From an uncultured Lachnospiraceae bacterium (GTDB lineage: Bacteria; Bacillota; Clostridia; Lachnospirales; Lachnospiraceae), in contig CAJUQY010000012.1 of NCBI GenBank assembly GCA_910588815.1, positions 1 to 55,345 of the forward strand: 55,345 nt of DNA, in the 5' to 3' direction. Of the stretch, positions 30,493 to 39,092 are shown piece by piece. A model generated the notes under the pieces. The model was given only the letters and a program-made list of their open reading frames with translations, had not been told where the DNA came from and searched no databases. The position numbers were made by a program, and so were the translations under genes. Numbering within the stretch: position 1 is the stretch's first letter; each line of letters starts with the position of its first letter.

Positions 30493-32241
30493 ATGGTTCC
30501 CAATTATACCTATCATCGGTTTAAAATATTACTGACCTTTGTCGTATTTTTGGCAGGGTTTGGAGTTTTGGCGGGCAGGCTGGGATATCTGATGCTGTTT
30601 CAGTCTGCCCATTATACAGCTATGGCGGAGGAACTTCATGAGAGAGAGCGTTCAATCAAAGCGGCCAGGGGAAAAATCTATGATGCCAACGGAGTGGTGA
30701 TTGCCGATAACCGGACGGTATGTACCGTATCGGTCATCCACAGTCAGGTGGAGGATGTGGACGAAGTGACCGCCATGCTTTCCGAAAAGCTGGGGCTTGA
30801 CAAGGAGACAGTCCAAAAAAAGGTGGAGAAGGTAAGCTCCAGGGAGATTATCAAATCCAATGTGGATAAGTCCGTCGGCGACGCTATCAGGGCCCTTGAC
30901 CTTAGCGGTGTCAAGGTGGACGAGGATTATAAGCGGTACTATCCCTTTGGGAGCCTGGCCTCCAAGGTTCTCGGCTTTACCGGAGGGGATAACCAGGGGA
31001 TCATCGGCCTGGAAGTGATCTATGAAGAATATCTAAAGGGGCAGGATGGGATGATCCTCACTCAGACGGATGCCAGAGGCGTGGAGATTGATTCGGCGGC
31101 AGAGGGGCGCATCGAGCCTGTGGAGGGAAACGGCCTGTACCTGAGTCTGGATGTGAATATTCAGAAATTTGTGGAGCAGGAAGCAAAAAAGGTGATGGAG
31201 CAAAAGCAGGCGAAGCAGGTGTCGGTGATTGTGATGAATCCCAAAAACGGAGAGATTATGGCCATGGTGAATGTGCCGGAATTTGACTTAAACGATCCCT
31301 TTACCTTAAATACCGATGTGGATACGGCAGGCCTAAGTGAAGAAGAGCTCCAGGATCTGAGAAACCGGATGTGGCGGAATTCCTGCATCAATGATACTTA
31401 TGAGCCCGGCTCCACCTTCAAAATCATTACCGCTGCGGCTGGCCTGGAGGAGGGGGCGGTGTCCCTCACCGATACCTTCAGCTGCCCTGGTTACCGGGTG
31501 GTGGAGGATCGGAGGATCCATTGCCACAAGGTGGCGGGACATGGGGCGGAGACTTTCCTCGAGGGGGTCATGAATTCTTGCAATCCAGTGTTTATCGAGG
31601 TGGGCCTGAGGCTTGGGACCGCGAATATGTGCAAATATTTTCGCAGGTTCGGCCTTCTTTCACGGACGGGGATTGACCTGCCCGGGGAGGCTTCCACCAT
31701 CATGCACAAGGAAGAAAACATGGGGGAAGTAGAGCTGGCCACCGTCTCCTTCGGGCAGTCCTTTCAGATTACACCGATCCAGCTCATTACCACGGCCAGC
31801 TCGATCATAAACGGGGGAATCCGGGTTACGCCGCATTTTGCCGTGGAGGTGAGAAGCAGCGACGGCACGGCAATCAGGAGGCTCGACTGGGATAAAGGAG
31901 AGCGGATTCTCTCGGAGGAGACCAGTGAGACGATGCGTTATGTGCTGGAACAGGTGGTGGCCGAGGGAACCGGACATAAGGCTTATCTGGAAGGGTATCG
32001 GATAGGCGGCAAGACGGCTACCTCCGAGAAGCTTCCGAGAAGCGAGAACCGGTATATCTCCTCTTTTCTGGGGTTTGCACCGGCAAACGATCCGCAGGTG
32101 ATTGCCCTGATTACCATCGATGAGCCGGAGGGGATCTACTATGGCGGAACCATCGCCGCCCCGGTGGTAGCGGGGATATTTGACAATATCCTTCCTTATC
32201 TCGGGATTGAACGGGAAGAGACCGTGCAGGAAACAGAATAA
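30493..32241 (+). CDS. Class B penicillin-binding protein (FtsI/SpoVD type) with KTA motif
   Basis: A 582-residue class B PBP. One N-terminal membrane helix (about residues 13-32), the pedestal domain (ARGKIYDANGVVIADNRT), and a transpeptidase with STFK (Ser307) and SCN (in MNSCNPVF). The third motif reads KTA (507-509) where KTG is normal. Two adjacent PBP genes in this position resemble pbpB-spoVD of Bacillus, where the second makes the spore cortex. No PASTA domain is seen. It follows the first PBP by 39 bases and is followed by an internal promoter for mraY. Start ATG lies behind GGAGG. Confidence 0.9.
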   Translation: MVPNYTYHRFKILLTFVVFLAGFGVLAGRLGYLMLFQSAHYTAMAEELHERERSIKAARGKIYDANGVVIADNRTVCTVSVIHSQVEDVDEVTAMLSEKLGLDKETVQKKVEKVSSREIIKSNVDKSVGDAIRALDLSGVKVDEDYKRYYPFGSLASKVLGFTGGDNQGIIGLEVIYEEYLKGQDGMILTQTDARGVEIDSAAEGRIEPVEGNGLYLSLDVNIQKFVEQEAKKVMEQKQAKQVSVIVMNPKNGEIMAMVNVPEFDLNDPFTLNTDVDTAGLSEEELQDLRNRMWRNSCINDTYEPGSTFKIITAAAGLEEGAVSLTDTFSCPGYRVVEDRRIHCHKVAGHGAETFLEGVMNSCNPVFIEVGLRLGTANMCKYFRRFGLLSRTGIDLPGEASTIMHKEENMGEVELATVSFGQSFQITPIQLITTASSIINGGIRVTPHFAVEVRSSDGTAIRRLDWDKGERILSEETSETMRYVLEQVVAEGTGHKAYLEGYRIGGKTATSEKLPRSENRYISSFLGFAPANDPQVIALITIDEPEGIYYGGTIAAPVVAGIFDNILPYLGIEREETVQETE

Positions 32242-32244
32242 CAG

Positions 32245-32273
32245 TTGATTCTTCTTTTAAAAAGTCTTATACT
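32245..32273 (+). promoter_or_regulatory. Internal promoter of the mraY-murD-ftsW-ftsQ segment
   Basis: TTGATT (32245-32250) and TATACT (32268-32273) are 17 bases apart, directly behind the stop of the second PBP gene. Confidence 0.6.
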
Positions 32274-32295
32274 GAAACAGTTAAAGAAACTATGA

Positions 32296-32313
32296 GGGGC
32301 ATGGAAATGCCCC
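32296..32313 (+). promoter_or_regulatory. GNRA-loop hairpin in the mraY leader
   Basis: A perfect seven-base stem GGGGCAT/ATGCCCC closed by the tetraloop GGAA. No T-run follows, so it is not a terminator. It lies 12 bases upstream of the mraY ribosome site. Confidence 0.5.
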
Positions 32314-32336
32314 GGATGAAATACAGGAGTGTCCAT

Positions 32337-33293
32337 ATGAAATATGCAGTGATTATTTCCGTGTTGATCTCATTTGCCATCAGCGCCCTGCTCTGTCCGG
32401 TCCTGATTCCCTTTCTCAAGAAGCTGAAATTCGGCCAGACCATCAGAGAGGAGGGCCCCAAGGGGCATGCCAAAAAATCGGGGACGCCGACCATGGGAGG
32501 GCTGGCGATTTTAATCAGCATCGCAGTGACCAGCCTGATTTTCCTGAAAGATTATCCGAAGATCATCCCCGTACTTTTTACCACGGTGGGATTTGGGATT
32601 GTGGGGCTTTTGGATGACTTCATTAAGGTGGTCTTAAAGCGCTCCGAGGGGCTGAAGCCCTGGCAGAAGCTGGCTGGCCAGCTGGTCATCGCTGGGATTC
32701 TCTGCTACTATCTGATGACCTCCGACGTGGTGTCCACGGCCATGGTGATTCCCTTTACGGGGGGGAGAACTCTGGATCTGGGGTGGTTTTTTATTCCGGC
32801 CTTCTTTATCATTGTGCTGGGCACGGATAACGGAGTCAATCTGACGGATGGCCTTGACGGGCTTTGTACCAGTGTGACGATTCTGGTGGCGGTATTCTTT
32901 TCTGTGGTGTCAACCGGGGAAGGCGGCGGTATTGAGCCGGCAACCGGGGCGGTCGTGGGAAGCCTGCTGGGGTTTCTTGTGTTTAACGCCTATCCGGCCA
33001 AAGTCTTTATGGGGGACACCGGTTCCCTGGCGTTGGGAGGATTTGTGGTATCCAGCGCTTTTATGCTGCAGCTTCCGATTTTTATTTTGCTGGTGGGCTT
33101 TGTCTATTTCGCGGAAACACTTTCTGTCATGCTGCAGGTGACTTATTTTAAGGCCACCCATGGGAAGCGGCTGTTTCGCATGGCTCCCATCCATCACCAT
33201 TTCGAGCTGGGCGGATGGTCGGAGACGAGGGTAGTGACAGTGTTTTCTACAGTGACGGCGATCTGCTGTCTGATTGCTTATATGGCCCTGTAG
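32337..33293 (+). CDS. mraY: Phospho-N-acetylmuramoyl-pentapeptide transferase MraY
   Basis: A 318-residue, ten-helix membrane enzyme that makes lipid I from UDP-MurNAc-pentapeptide and undecaprenyl phosphate. Visible motifs are KKSGTPTMGG, the DD pair in GLLDDFIKVVLKR, NGVNLTDGLDGL with the catalytic Asp, and MAPIHHHFELGGW. Length is normal. ATG 32337 is preferred over ATG 32292 because CAGGAG lies seven bases upstream and the protein then begins as in the family. It has its own promoter and a leader hairpin. Confidence 0.97.
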   Translation: MKYAVIISVLISFAISALLCPVLIPFLKKLKFGQTIREEGPKGHAKKSGTPTMGGLAILISIAVTSLIFLKDYPKIIPVLFTTVGFGIVGLLDDFIKVVLKRSEGLKPWQKLAGQLVIAGILCYYLMTSDVVSTAMVIPFTGGRTLDLGWFFIPAFFIIVLGTDNGVNLTDGLDGLCTSVTILVAVFFSVVSTGEGGGIEPATGAVVGSLLGFLVFNAYPAKVFMGDTGSLALGGFVVSSAFMLQLPIFILLVGFVYFAETLSVMLQVTYFKATHGKRLFRMAPIHHHFELGGWSETRVVTVFSTVTAICCLIAYMAL

Positions 33294-33312
33294 ACTCGGA
33301 AAGGAGAGCAGG

Positions 33313-34656
33313 ATGGAACGAACAATTCTTGTGGCGGGAGGCGGCGTGAGCGGAGAGGGCGCTGCCAGAATGCTTCTTGAGACAGGAGCCTCCGTGATTT
33401 TATATGACGGCAATGAAGCTTTAGAGGAGGAGGCATTGAGGGCAAAATTTCCGGGGCATGAGTTAGAGATTGTGCTTGGGGAGCTTCCGGACGAGGTGAT
33501 CGGCCGGGTGACCTCCTGCGTCATCAGCCCGGGGATTCCCATGAGGGCGCCTTTCGTGGGGAGGCTTAAGGAGGCGGGGGTTCCCATTTGGAGTGAGATC
33601 GAGGCGGCTTTCCGCCACGGGAAGGGGCGGCTTTCGGCCATTACGGGTACCAACGGGAAGACGACCACGACGGCACTTGTGGGTCAGATTTTCGGGAATT
33701 ACTATGAGAGCAGTTTTGTGGTGGGAAATATCGGAACAGCTTATACACAGGAGGCTCTTAAGACAACGGAAAATTCTGTCACGGTGGCGGAGGTTTCCAG
33801 CTTTCAATTGGAGACCATCGATACCTTTCACCCCGAGGTTAGTGCCATTTTGAATATTACTCCGGATCATTTAGACCGGCATGGCACCATGGAGGAATAT
33901 ATCCGTGTGAAAGAGCTGGTGACGAAAAACCAGACAGACAGGGATGTCTGCGTATTAAATTACGAAGATGAGGTGCTGAGGGTTTTTGGCGAGAGGCTTC
34001 CTGTCCGGGTTCTCTGGTTTAGCAGTAAGCGAAGGATGCCCGGAGGAATCTATCTGGAGGGAAATACCATCATCAGTGAGTTCTCCGGAAAACGGGAGCC
34101 TGTGGCAAAGACCGGGGAGCTTAAAATTTTGGGCGTACACAATTATGAAAATGCCATGGCGGCGGTTGCGGTCTCCTGCGCCATGGGAGTTCCCATGGAA
34201 GTGATCCGAAGGACCCTGCGGGAATTTAAGGCCGTGGAGCATCGGATTGAGTTTGTGCTGGAGAGGAACCATGTAGTCTACTATAATGACTCGAAGGGAA
34301 CCAATCCGGATGCGGCCATTCAGGGAATACGGGCTATGGTACGGCCGACGGTGCTTATCGCAGGGGGGTATGACAAAGGTTCTGTTTACAGGGAATGGCT
34401 TCTGGCCTGCAAAGGCCGGGTAAAAAAGCTGATCCTCCTTGGGGATACGGCGGAGAAGATCGCAGAGGAGGCGAAAAGTCTGGGCTTTACAAATATAAGC
34501 TTTGCCCCTTCTATGGAAGAGGCGGTGGAGCTTGCGAAGGCGGGGACAGAGCCGGGAGACGCGGTGCTTCTTTCTCCGGCCTGTGCCAGTTGGGGAATGT
34601 TTCGGAATTATGAGGAACGTGGACGGATATTCAAAGAGCTGGTTAGAAGGGAATAA
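33313..34656 (+). CDS. murD: UDP-N-acetylmuramoylalanine-D-glutamate ligase MurD
   Basis: A 447-residue ATP-dependent ligase that adds D-Glu to UDP-MurNAc-L-Ala in the cytosol. The N-terminal Rossmann-like domain starts TILVAGGGVSGEGAA. The ATP loop ITGTNGKTTTT is near residues 110-120, and ILNITPDHLDRHGTMEEYI follows. The C-terminal domain has VVYYNDSKGTNPDAA and LSPACASWGMF. Length is normal. It starts 19 bases after mraY behind AAGGAGAG. The usual neighbours murE, murF and murG are not in this window. Confidence 0.96.
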   Translation: MERTILVAGGGVSGEGAARMLLETGASVILYDGNEALEEEALRAKFPGHELEIVLGELPDEVIGRVTSCVISPGIPMRAPFVGRLKEAGVPIWSEIEAAFRHGKGRLSAITGTNGKTTTTALVGQIFGNYYESSFVVGNIGTAYTQEALKTTENSVTVAEVSSFQLETIDTFHPEVSAILNITPDHLDRHGTMEEYIRVKELVTKNQTDRDVCVLNYEDEVLRVFGERLPVRVLWFSSKRRMPGGIYLEGNTIISEFSGKREPVAKTGELKILGVHNYENAMAAVAVSCAMGVPMEVIRRTLREFKAVEHRIEFVLERNHVVYYNDSKGTNPDAAIQGIRAMVRPTVLIAGGYDKGSVYREWLLACKGRVKKLILLGDTAEKIAEEAKSLGFTNISFAPSMEEAVELAKAGTEPGDAVLLSPACASWGMFRNYEERGRIFKELVRRE

Positions 34657-34671
34657 AACGAGTTGGTCAGA

Positions 34672-35826
34672 ATGTCAGAACAGAAAAAAAGGAAACAGCG
34701 GCAGATGACATACTTTGATTACAGCCTGTTGGCCGTGATCCTGTTTTTGTGTTGTTTCGGCCTGGTTATGGTTTACAGCTCCAGCTCCTATGCGGCTCAG
34801 CTGAAGAGCGGAGATTCCCTGTTTTATCTGAAAAAGCAGGGCGGAGCCTTTCTGGTGGGAATCGCTGTCATGATAGCGGTCGCCTGTGTTGATTACCACA
34901 AGTATGCCAAGGTGGCGGTTTTGGGATATCTGCTGGCAGTGATTTTGATGGTTTTGGTCAATTTTACGCCCCTTGGCATTGAGTACAACGGCCAGAAGCG
35001 CTGGTTCGGCATTGGAACGACTTCTTTTTTTCAGGCGGCAGAGCCGGTCAAGGTGGCCTTGATTCTTTCCATGGCGAGCCTCGTCAACCGCTTCTCCAAA
35101 AAGATTGATCTTTGGAGGCTTCAGATTCTTCTGGTTGTCATAGAGGCGCCGCTGATCTTTCTGGTGATGGCAAATAACTTAAGCAGCGGGATTATCCTGC
35201 TCGGGATTGTATTTTTAATGCTTTTTGTGGCCAGCAGGAAGAAGCTTCGGTTTTTTATGGCAGTGGCTTTGGTGGCCGGTATTGCCGCCGTGGTGACGAT
35301 TTTTTCTGACCAGATCATTAAGCTGAATATTTTGGAGGAATACCAGATGGAACGGATTCTGGTTTGGAAGGATCCGACACAGTACGCCCTTGAAGGCGGC
35401 CATCAGGTACTTCAGGGTCTCTATGCCATTGGATCCGGAGGACTGTTCGGTAAGGGTCTCGGAAAGAGCATGCAGAAGCTTGGATTCGTGCCGGAATCCC
35501 AGAATGACATGATCTTTTCTATTATTTGCGAGGAGTTGGGCCTTTTCGGAGCCGTCTGTGTCATCGCCTTATTCTTATTTATGATCTGGCGTTTTGTGGT
35601 CATTGCAAATAATGCGCCGGATCTGTTTGGGGCGATGCTGGTGGTGGGGGTGATGGCCCACATTGCCCTGCAGGTGATTTTGAATGTGGCGGTGGTGACC
35701 AATACCATTCCGAATACGGGAATTACCCTGCCTTTTATCAGCTACGGCGGCACCTCTGTCGTATTTTTGATGGTGGAGATGGGGGCGGCTTTAAGTGTGT
35801 CTGCCCGTATCAAATTCGAGCGATAG
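34672..35826 (+). CDS. ftsW: Peptidoglycan glycosyltransferase FtsW (SEDS)
   Basis: A 384-residue SEDS-family polymerase with about ten membrane helices, acting with the class B PBPs upstream. Motifs include LVMVYSSSSY, the NGQKRWFGIG segment, PTQYALEGGHQVLQGLYAIGSGG, the VPESQNDMIFSII block, and a C-terminal LPFISYGGTSVVFLM. It follows murD in the place typical of ftsW. The ribosome site is weak; ATG 34672 is chosen, with TTG 34663 three codons upstream possible. A basic N-terminal tail (QKKRKQRQ) precedes the first helix. Confidence 0.95.
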   Translation: MSEQKKRKQRQMTYFDYSLLAVILFLCCFGLVMVYSSSSYAAQLKSGDSLFYLKKQGGAFLVGIAVMIAVACVDYHKYAKVAVLGYLLAVILMVLVNFTPLGIEYNGQKRWFGIGTTSFFQAAEPVKVALILSMASLVNRFSKKIDLWRLQILLVVIEAPLIFLVMANNLSSGIILLGIVFLMLFVASRKKLRFFMAVALVAGIAAVVTIFSDQIIKLNILEEYQMERILVWKDPTQYALEGGHQVLQGLYAIGSGGLFGKGLGKSMQKLGFVPESQNDMIFSIICEELGLFGAVCVIALFLFMIWRFVVIANNAPDLFGAMLVVGVMAHIALQVILNVAVVTNTIPNTGITLPFISYGGTSVVFLMVEMGAALSVSARIKFER

Positions 35827-35840
35827 GGGAGGCGGCGGAT

Positions 35841-36647
35841 ATGGGCGTCAGAAGAGAAAGCCGGCAGACGGAGCATTTGGACCGTTATATGGAAGAAAAA
35901 ACGGGGAGGAGGGTGAAAAGACGCCGGAAGCGTTTACGGATCTTTGGCTTTTCGGCATTGCTCCTCCTGCTTCTTTTTTTGTTTGGAATCAATACCAGGC
36001 TGACGGAGCTGACTGTGGTGGGAAATACCCGTTACACAGAGGACGAGCTGATTTCGCTGATTTTTACAAGGGACAGCGATTTGAATACTTTTTATGCCCT
36101 CTACCAAAGCCGGTTCGGGGAGCAGAGAGATATCCCTTTTGTGGAGAAATATCGGGTAAAGGTGACGGGGCTTCACTCTGCGCAGATTACCGTCTACGAA
36201 AAAAGCGTGGCGGGCTGTATTGAATATATGGGCTCCTATATGTATTTTGACAGGGAAGGCGTTATTGTGGAAAGCTCCAGGGAGCTTTTTGAAAAAGTTC
36301 CTCTGGTGACGGGGATTCAGTTTCAGCATATCGTCATGCATGAGAGACTGGAGGTGGGGGATGAAACTGTTTTTGCCGAGATCTTAAGTCTTTCTCAGCT
36401 TTTGGAGCAGTACGGGCTCTTTTCGGAGCAGATGGCCTTTGACAAAAACCGGCAGGTGACTTTGACTATGGGGTCTATCAAGGCAGTACTTGGAGACGAC
36501 AGGTATCTGGCTGAGAAGATATCGGAGCTTTCTGATATGTATTCGGAGCTTTCCGGCCGCTCCGGCACTGTGTATCTGAACGAATACCGGCCGGATGTAA
36601 AAAAACCTTCGTATTCGTTTGTGCCGGATGGAGAGGGCGTCCCATAA
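35841..36647 (+). CDS. Cell division protein FtsQ/DivIB
   Basis: A 268-residue bitopic protein. A basic cytosolic tail (RRVKRRRKRLR), a membrane helix (about residues 35-52), and a POTRA domain starting LTELTVVGNTRYTEDELI are visible. The beta domain follows with AQITVYEKSVAGCIEY and YFDREGVIVES. DivIB/FtsQ works with FtsL and DivIC in the divisome. It is 14 bases behind ftsW. The C-terminus is short, as in other clostridial DivIB proteins. Confidence 0.9.
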   Translation: MGVRRESRQTEHLDRYMEEKTGRRVKRRRKRLRIFGFSALLLLLLFLFGINTRLTELTVVGNTRYTEDELISLIFTRDSDLNTFYALYQSRFGEQRDIPFVEKYRVKVTGLHSAQITVYEKSVAGCIEYMGSYMYFDREGVIVESSRELFEKVPLVTGIQFQHIVMHERLEVGDETVFAEILSLSQLLEQYGLFSEQMAFDKNRQVTLTMGSIKAVLGDDRYLAEKISELSDMYSELSGRSGTVYLNEYRPDVKKPSYSFVPDGEGVP

Positions 36648-36676
36648 AAATTAGTAGATTTTTGTGAAAGTAACGG

Positions 36677-36705
36677 TTGATTAATTTGAAAAAATGCCTT
36701 ATGCT
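36677..36705 (+). promoter_or_regulatory. Sigma-A-type promoter of ftsZ
   Basis: TTGATT (36677-36682) and TATGCT (36700-36705) are 17 bases apart. The leader then contains two small stems, GATACC/GGTGTC and CTGTC/GACAG, before the ribosome site. Confidence 0.6.
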
Positions 36706-36773
36706 ATATAAGTGGCGATACCATGCTTTACGGTGTCTGTCTCTGAAACGACAGGTTGAGGGAGGATAATGCG

Positions 36774-38018
36774 TTGTTAGAAATCAGGATGAACGAATCT
36801 GAGAGCTCAGCGAAAATTATTGTCATCGGCGTAGGCGGTGCCGGCAATAATGCTGTGAATCGAATGATTGATGAGAATATCGGCGGTGTGGAGTTTATTG
36901 GTTTGAATACCGACAGACAGGCGCTTCAGCTTTGTAAGGCTCCCGATACTATTCAGATCGGAGAGAAGCTGACGAAAGGCCTCGGTGCAGGCGCGAAGCC
37001 GGAGGTGGGACAGAAAGCGGCGGAGGAAAGCTCCGAGGATATTGCCGCCGCCATCAAGGGCGCGGATATGGTGTTTGTCACCTGCGGCATGGGCGGCGGA
37101 ACGGGAACCGGTGCCGCTCCTGTGGTGGCCAGATTAGCCAAGGAGATGGGGATTCTGACTGTAGGCGTAGTGACCAAGCCTTTCAAGTTTGAGGGCCGCA
37201 CCCGCATGACCAATGCATTAAACGGTATAGAAAGTTTGAAATCAAGCGTGGATACGCTGATTGTCATTCCCAATGACAGACTTTTAGAGATTGTAGACAG
37301 AAGAACAACGATGCCGGAGGCTTTGCGGCGGGCCGATGAGGTTCTGCAGCAGGCAGTTCAGGGCATTACTGATTTGATTAATGTCCCTGCTTTGATCAAC
37401 CTGGATTTTGCGGATATTCAGACAGTTATGATTGACAAGGGTATTGCCCATATCGGAATCGGCCATGGCAGAGGGGATGACAAGGCTATTGATGCGGTGA
37501 AGGAGGCTGTTTCCAGTCCGCTTCTGGAGACAAGCATCGAGGGCGCTTCCCACGTGATTATCAATATTTCCGGTGATATTGGGTTAATGGAGGCCAATGA
37601 GGCGGCAAGTTATGTTCAGGATCTGGCCGGAGACAATGCCAATATTATTTTTGGCGCGATGTATGACGATACGGTACAGGATGAAGCCAGTATTACGGTG
37701 ATCGCTACCGGCTTGGAGACTTCCTCAGGTCTGGGGTCTGCCTCCTCAGGTTCGGCCTTTGGCTCTTCCGGCTCCTCCTCCGCTTCGTCGGGATTCGGCG
37801 GTTATAAGCCTGCGCCGAAGACGGTTCCCTCTTATATGGCACAGACCCAGACGGGAAAGCCGCAGACTGTTGCGAAGCCGGTTCCTCCCCGTGCGGTGAT
37901 GCCTAATTTCAGCGGTTCGGGAAGTACTGCCGCGTCCGGAGGTTCTTCTAATTATCGGGCTCCGGAGAAAAAGGCAAGTATTGAGATTCCTTCCTTCCTT
38001 CGGGATAAAAAGCGCTGA
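36774..38018 (+). CDS. ftsZ: Cell division protein FtsZ
   Basis: A 414-residue tubulin-like GTPase that forms the Z ring. Motifs are IGVGGAGNNAVNRMI, the tubulin signature GGGTGTGAAP near residues 106-115, and NIDFAD-type NLDFADIQTVM. The linker is Ser/Gly-rich (about residues 320-395), and the C-terminal peptide IEIPSFLRDKKR is complete, for FtsA/SepF docking. TTG 36774 is chosen as start, eight bases from GGGAGGA, because the protein then begins LEIRMNES as in relatives. It has its own promoter and a terminator, separate from the upstream dcw genes. Confidence 0.96.
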   Translation: MLEIRMNESESSAKIIVIGVGGAGNNAVNRMIDENIGGVEFIGLNTDRQALQLCKAPDTIQIGEKLTKGLGAGAKPEVGQKAAEESSEDIAAAIKGADMVFVTCGMGGGTGTGAAPVVARLAKEMGILTVGVVTKPFKFEGRTRMTNALNGIESLKSSVDTLIVIPNDRLLEIVDRRTTMPEALRRADEVLQQAVQGITDLINVPALINLDFADIQTVMIDKGIAHIGIGHGRGDDKAIDAVKEAVSSPLLETSIEGASHVIINISGDIGLMEANEAASYVQDLAGDNANIIFGAMYDDTVQDEASITVIATGLETSSGLGSASSGSAFGSSGSSSASSGFGGYKPAPKTVPSYMAQTQTGKPQTVAKPVPPRAVMPNFSGSGSTAASGGSSNYRAPEKKASIEIPSFLRDKKR

Positions 38019-38053
38019 GACTTACATATATCCGTGGGTATAAGGATTTTCTG

Positions 38054-38081
38054 GAGGACTCTGAGAAAGGGTCCTCTTTTC
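38054..38081 (+). terminator. Terminator of ftsZ
   Basis: GAGGAC (38054-38059) pairs with GTCCTC (38071-38076), followed by TTTT. It separates ftsZ from the sporulation genes. Confidence 0.75.
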
Positions 38082-38143
38082 ATTTCCTCTCTGAAATTTT
38101 CTGCAAAAAAAGTCGATAAAATCTCAGGTTTCTCTCTGTCCTT

Positions 38144-38176
38144 TTGACAGATTCTGCAAAAGAAATCCTCTATAAT
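38144..38176 (+). promoter_or_regulatory. spoIIG-type promoter with a 21-base spacer
   Basis: A perfect TTGACA (38144-38149) and a perfect TATAAT (38171-38176) are 21 bases apart, four more than normal. The Bacillus spoIIG promoter is known for the same trait (about 22) and needs phosphorylated Spo0A. A near Spo0A box (TGTCAAA on the minus strand) overlaps the -35, and AGTCGAT lies about 30 bases upstream. Confidence 0.7.
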
Positions 38177-38189
38177 ATGTTTTGTGAAA

Positions 38190-39092
38190 ATGAATTTGTA
38201 CATAGACGTATTGTTTGCAGTCAATGTCTGGATGAATACGGGGTTGTTGATGCTCACCGGGTTCTGGCTCAAATACACAAGGCGTACAGGCCGTTTGCTT
38301 CTTGGAGCTTCCGTGGGCGGAAGTGTTTCCTGCCTTCTGGCGGTGTTTCCTGTTTTTCCGAGATGGGCCGAGCTTTTGCTCACTTATACTTTGGCAGGAC
38401 CGCTTATGTGTCGGGTTGCTTTTGGAAAGCGGGGGAGGAAGGCGCTGTTTCGAGAACTGTATTCCCTGACAGGAGTATCCGTCTTTGCGGGAGGGCTTTT
38501 GAATCAGCTGTATTTCCATACAAGAGCCGGATATGTCATGCGGGAATTGCTTGGAGGAAAAAGCACAGGGGGCGGCGGCCTGCCGGTACTTCTTTTACTG
38601 GCGGCGGCTTCTTTTTTCCTGGGTAAGGAGCTTCTTTTTCTTTTTGGGACAGCGAAAAGAAGCCGGGAAATTCTTCTTCCGGTGGTACTGGGAAAGGGGG
38701 AGAGAGTGCTCACGGTGACAGCGCTTTTGGATACGGGAAACCGCCTCTATGATCCGGCCACGAAAAAGCCTGTGTCCATCGGGGAAAAGGAAGCCTTGCG
38801 CCTGCTGTTTCCGGAGGAGGAAGAAGAGCAGGAGGGTTTTTTCCTGATCCCATACCGTTCCGTCGGCGGCGACGGCTTTCTGAAGGGGAGGCTTATTCCC
38901 CGAATGTCCTTATTGAGGGAGGATGGGAGCGAGGCGCCGTTTCCGGGAGAACCTTTCCTGGTGGCACTTAAGGAAGGCAGGCTTTCCGGGGACGGAAGCT
39001 ATCAGCTGATTCTGCACGGTGATTTTGCCGGATACGAGACGTCTGTAAAAAAGGCTCACAAGAAGGAGGAAACACCATGGTTATCAGAGTAG
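38190..39092 (+). CDS. spoIIGA: Sigma-E processing peptidase SpoIIGA
   Basis: A 300-residue membrane aspartic protease that cleaves pro-sigma-E in the mother cell. The N-terminal half has about five helices (NLYIDVLFAVNVWMNTG start). The catalytic motif LLDTGNRLYDP has Asp181. It lies right before sigE and overlaps it by 16 bases. No Shine-Dalgarno sequence is seen. The predicted transcript start is only a few bases upstream, so translation may be leaderless; GTG 38184 in frame is an alternative start. Confidence 0.93.
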   Translation: MNLYIDVLFAVNVWMNTGLLMLTGFWLKYTRRTGRLLLGASVGGSVSCLLAVFPVFPRWAELLLTYTLAGPLMCRVAFGKRGRKALFRELYSLTGVSVFAGGLLNQLYFHTRAGYVMRELLGGKSTGGGGLPVLLLLAAASFFLGKELLFLFGTAKRSREILLPVVLGKGERVLTVTALLDTGNRLYDPATKKPVSIGEKEALRLLFPEEEEEQEGFFLIPYRSVGGDGFLKGRLIPRMSLLREDGSEAPFPGEPFLVALKEGRLSGDGSYQLILHGDFAGYETSVKKAHKKEETPWLSE

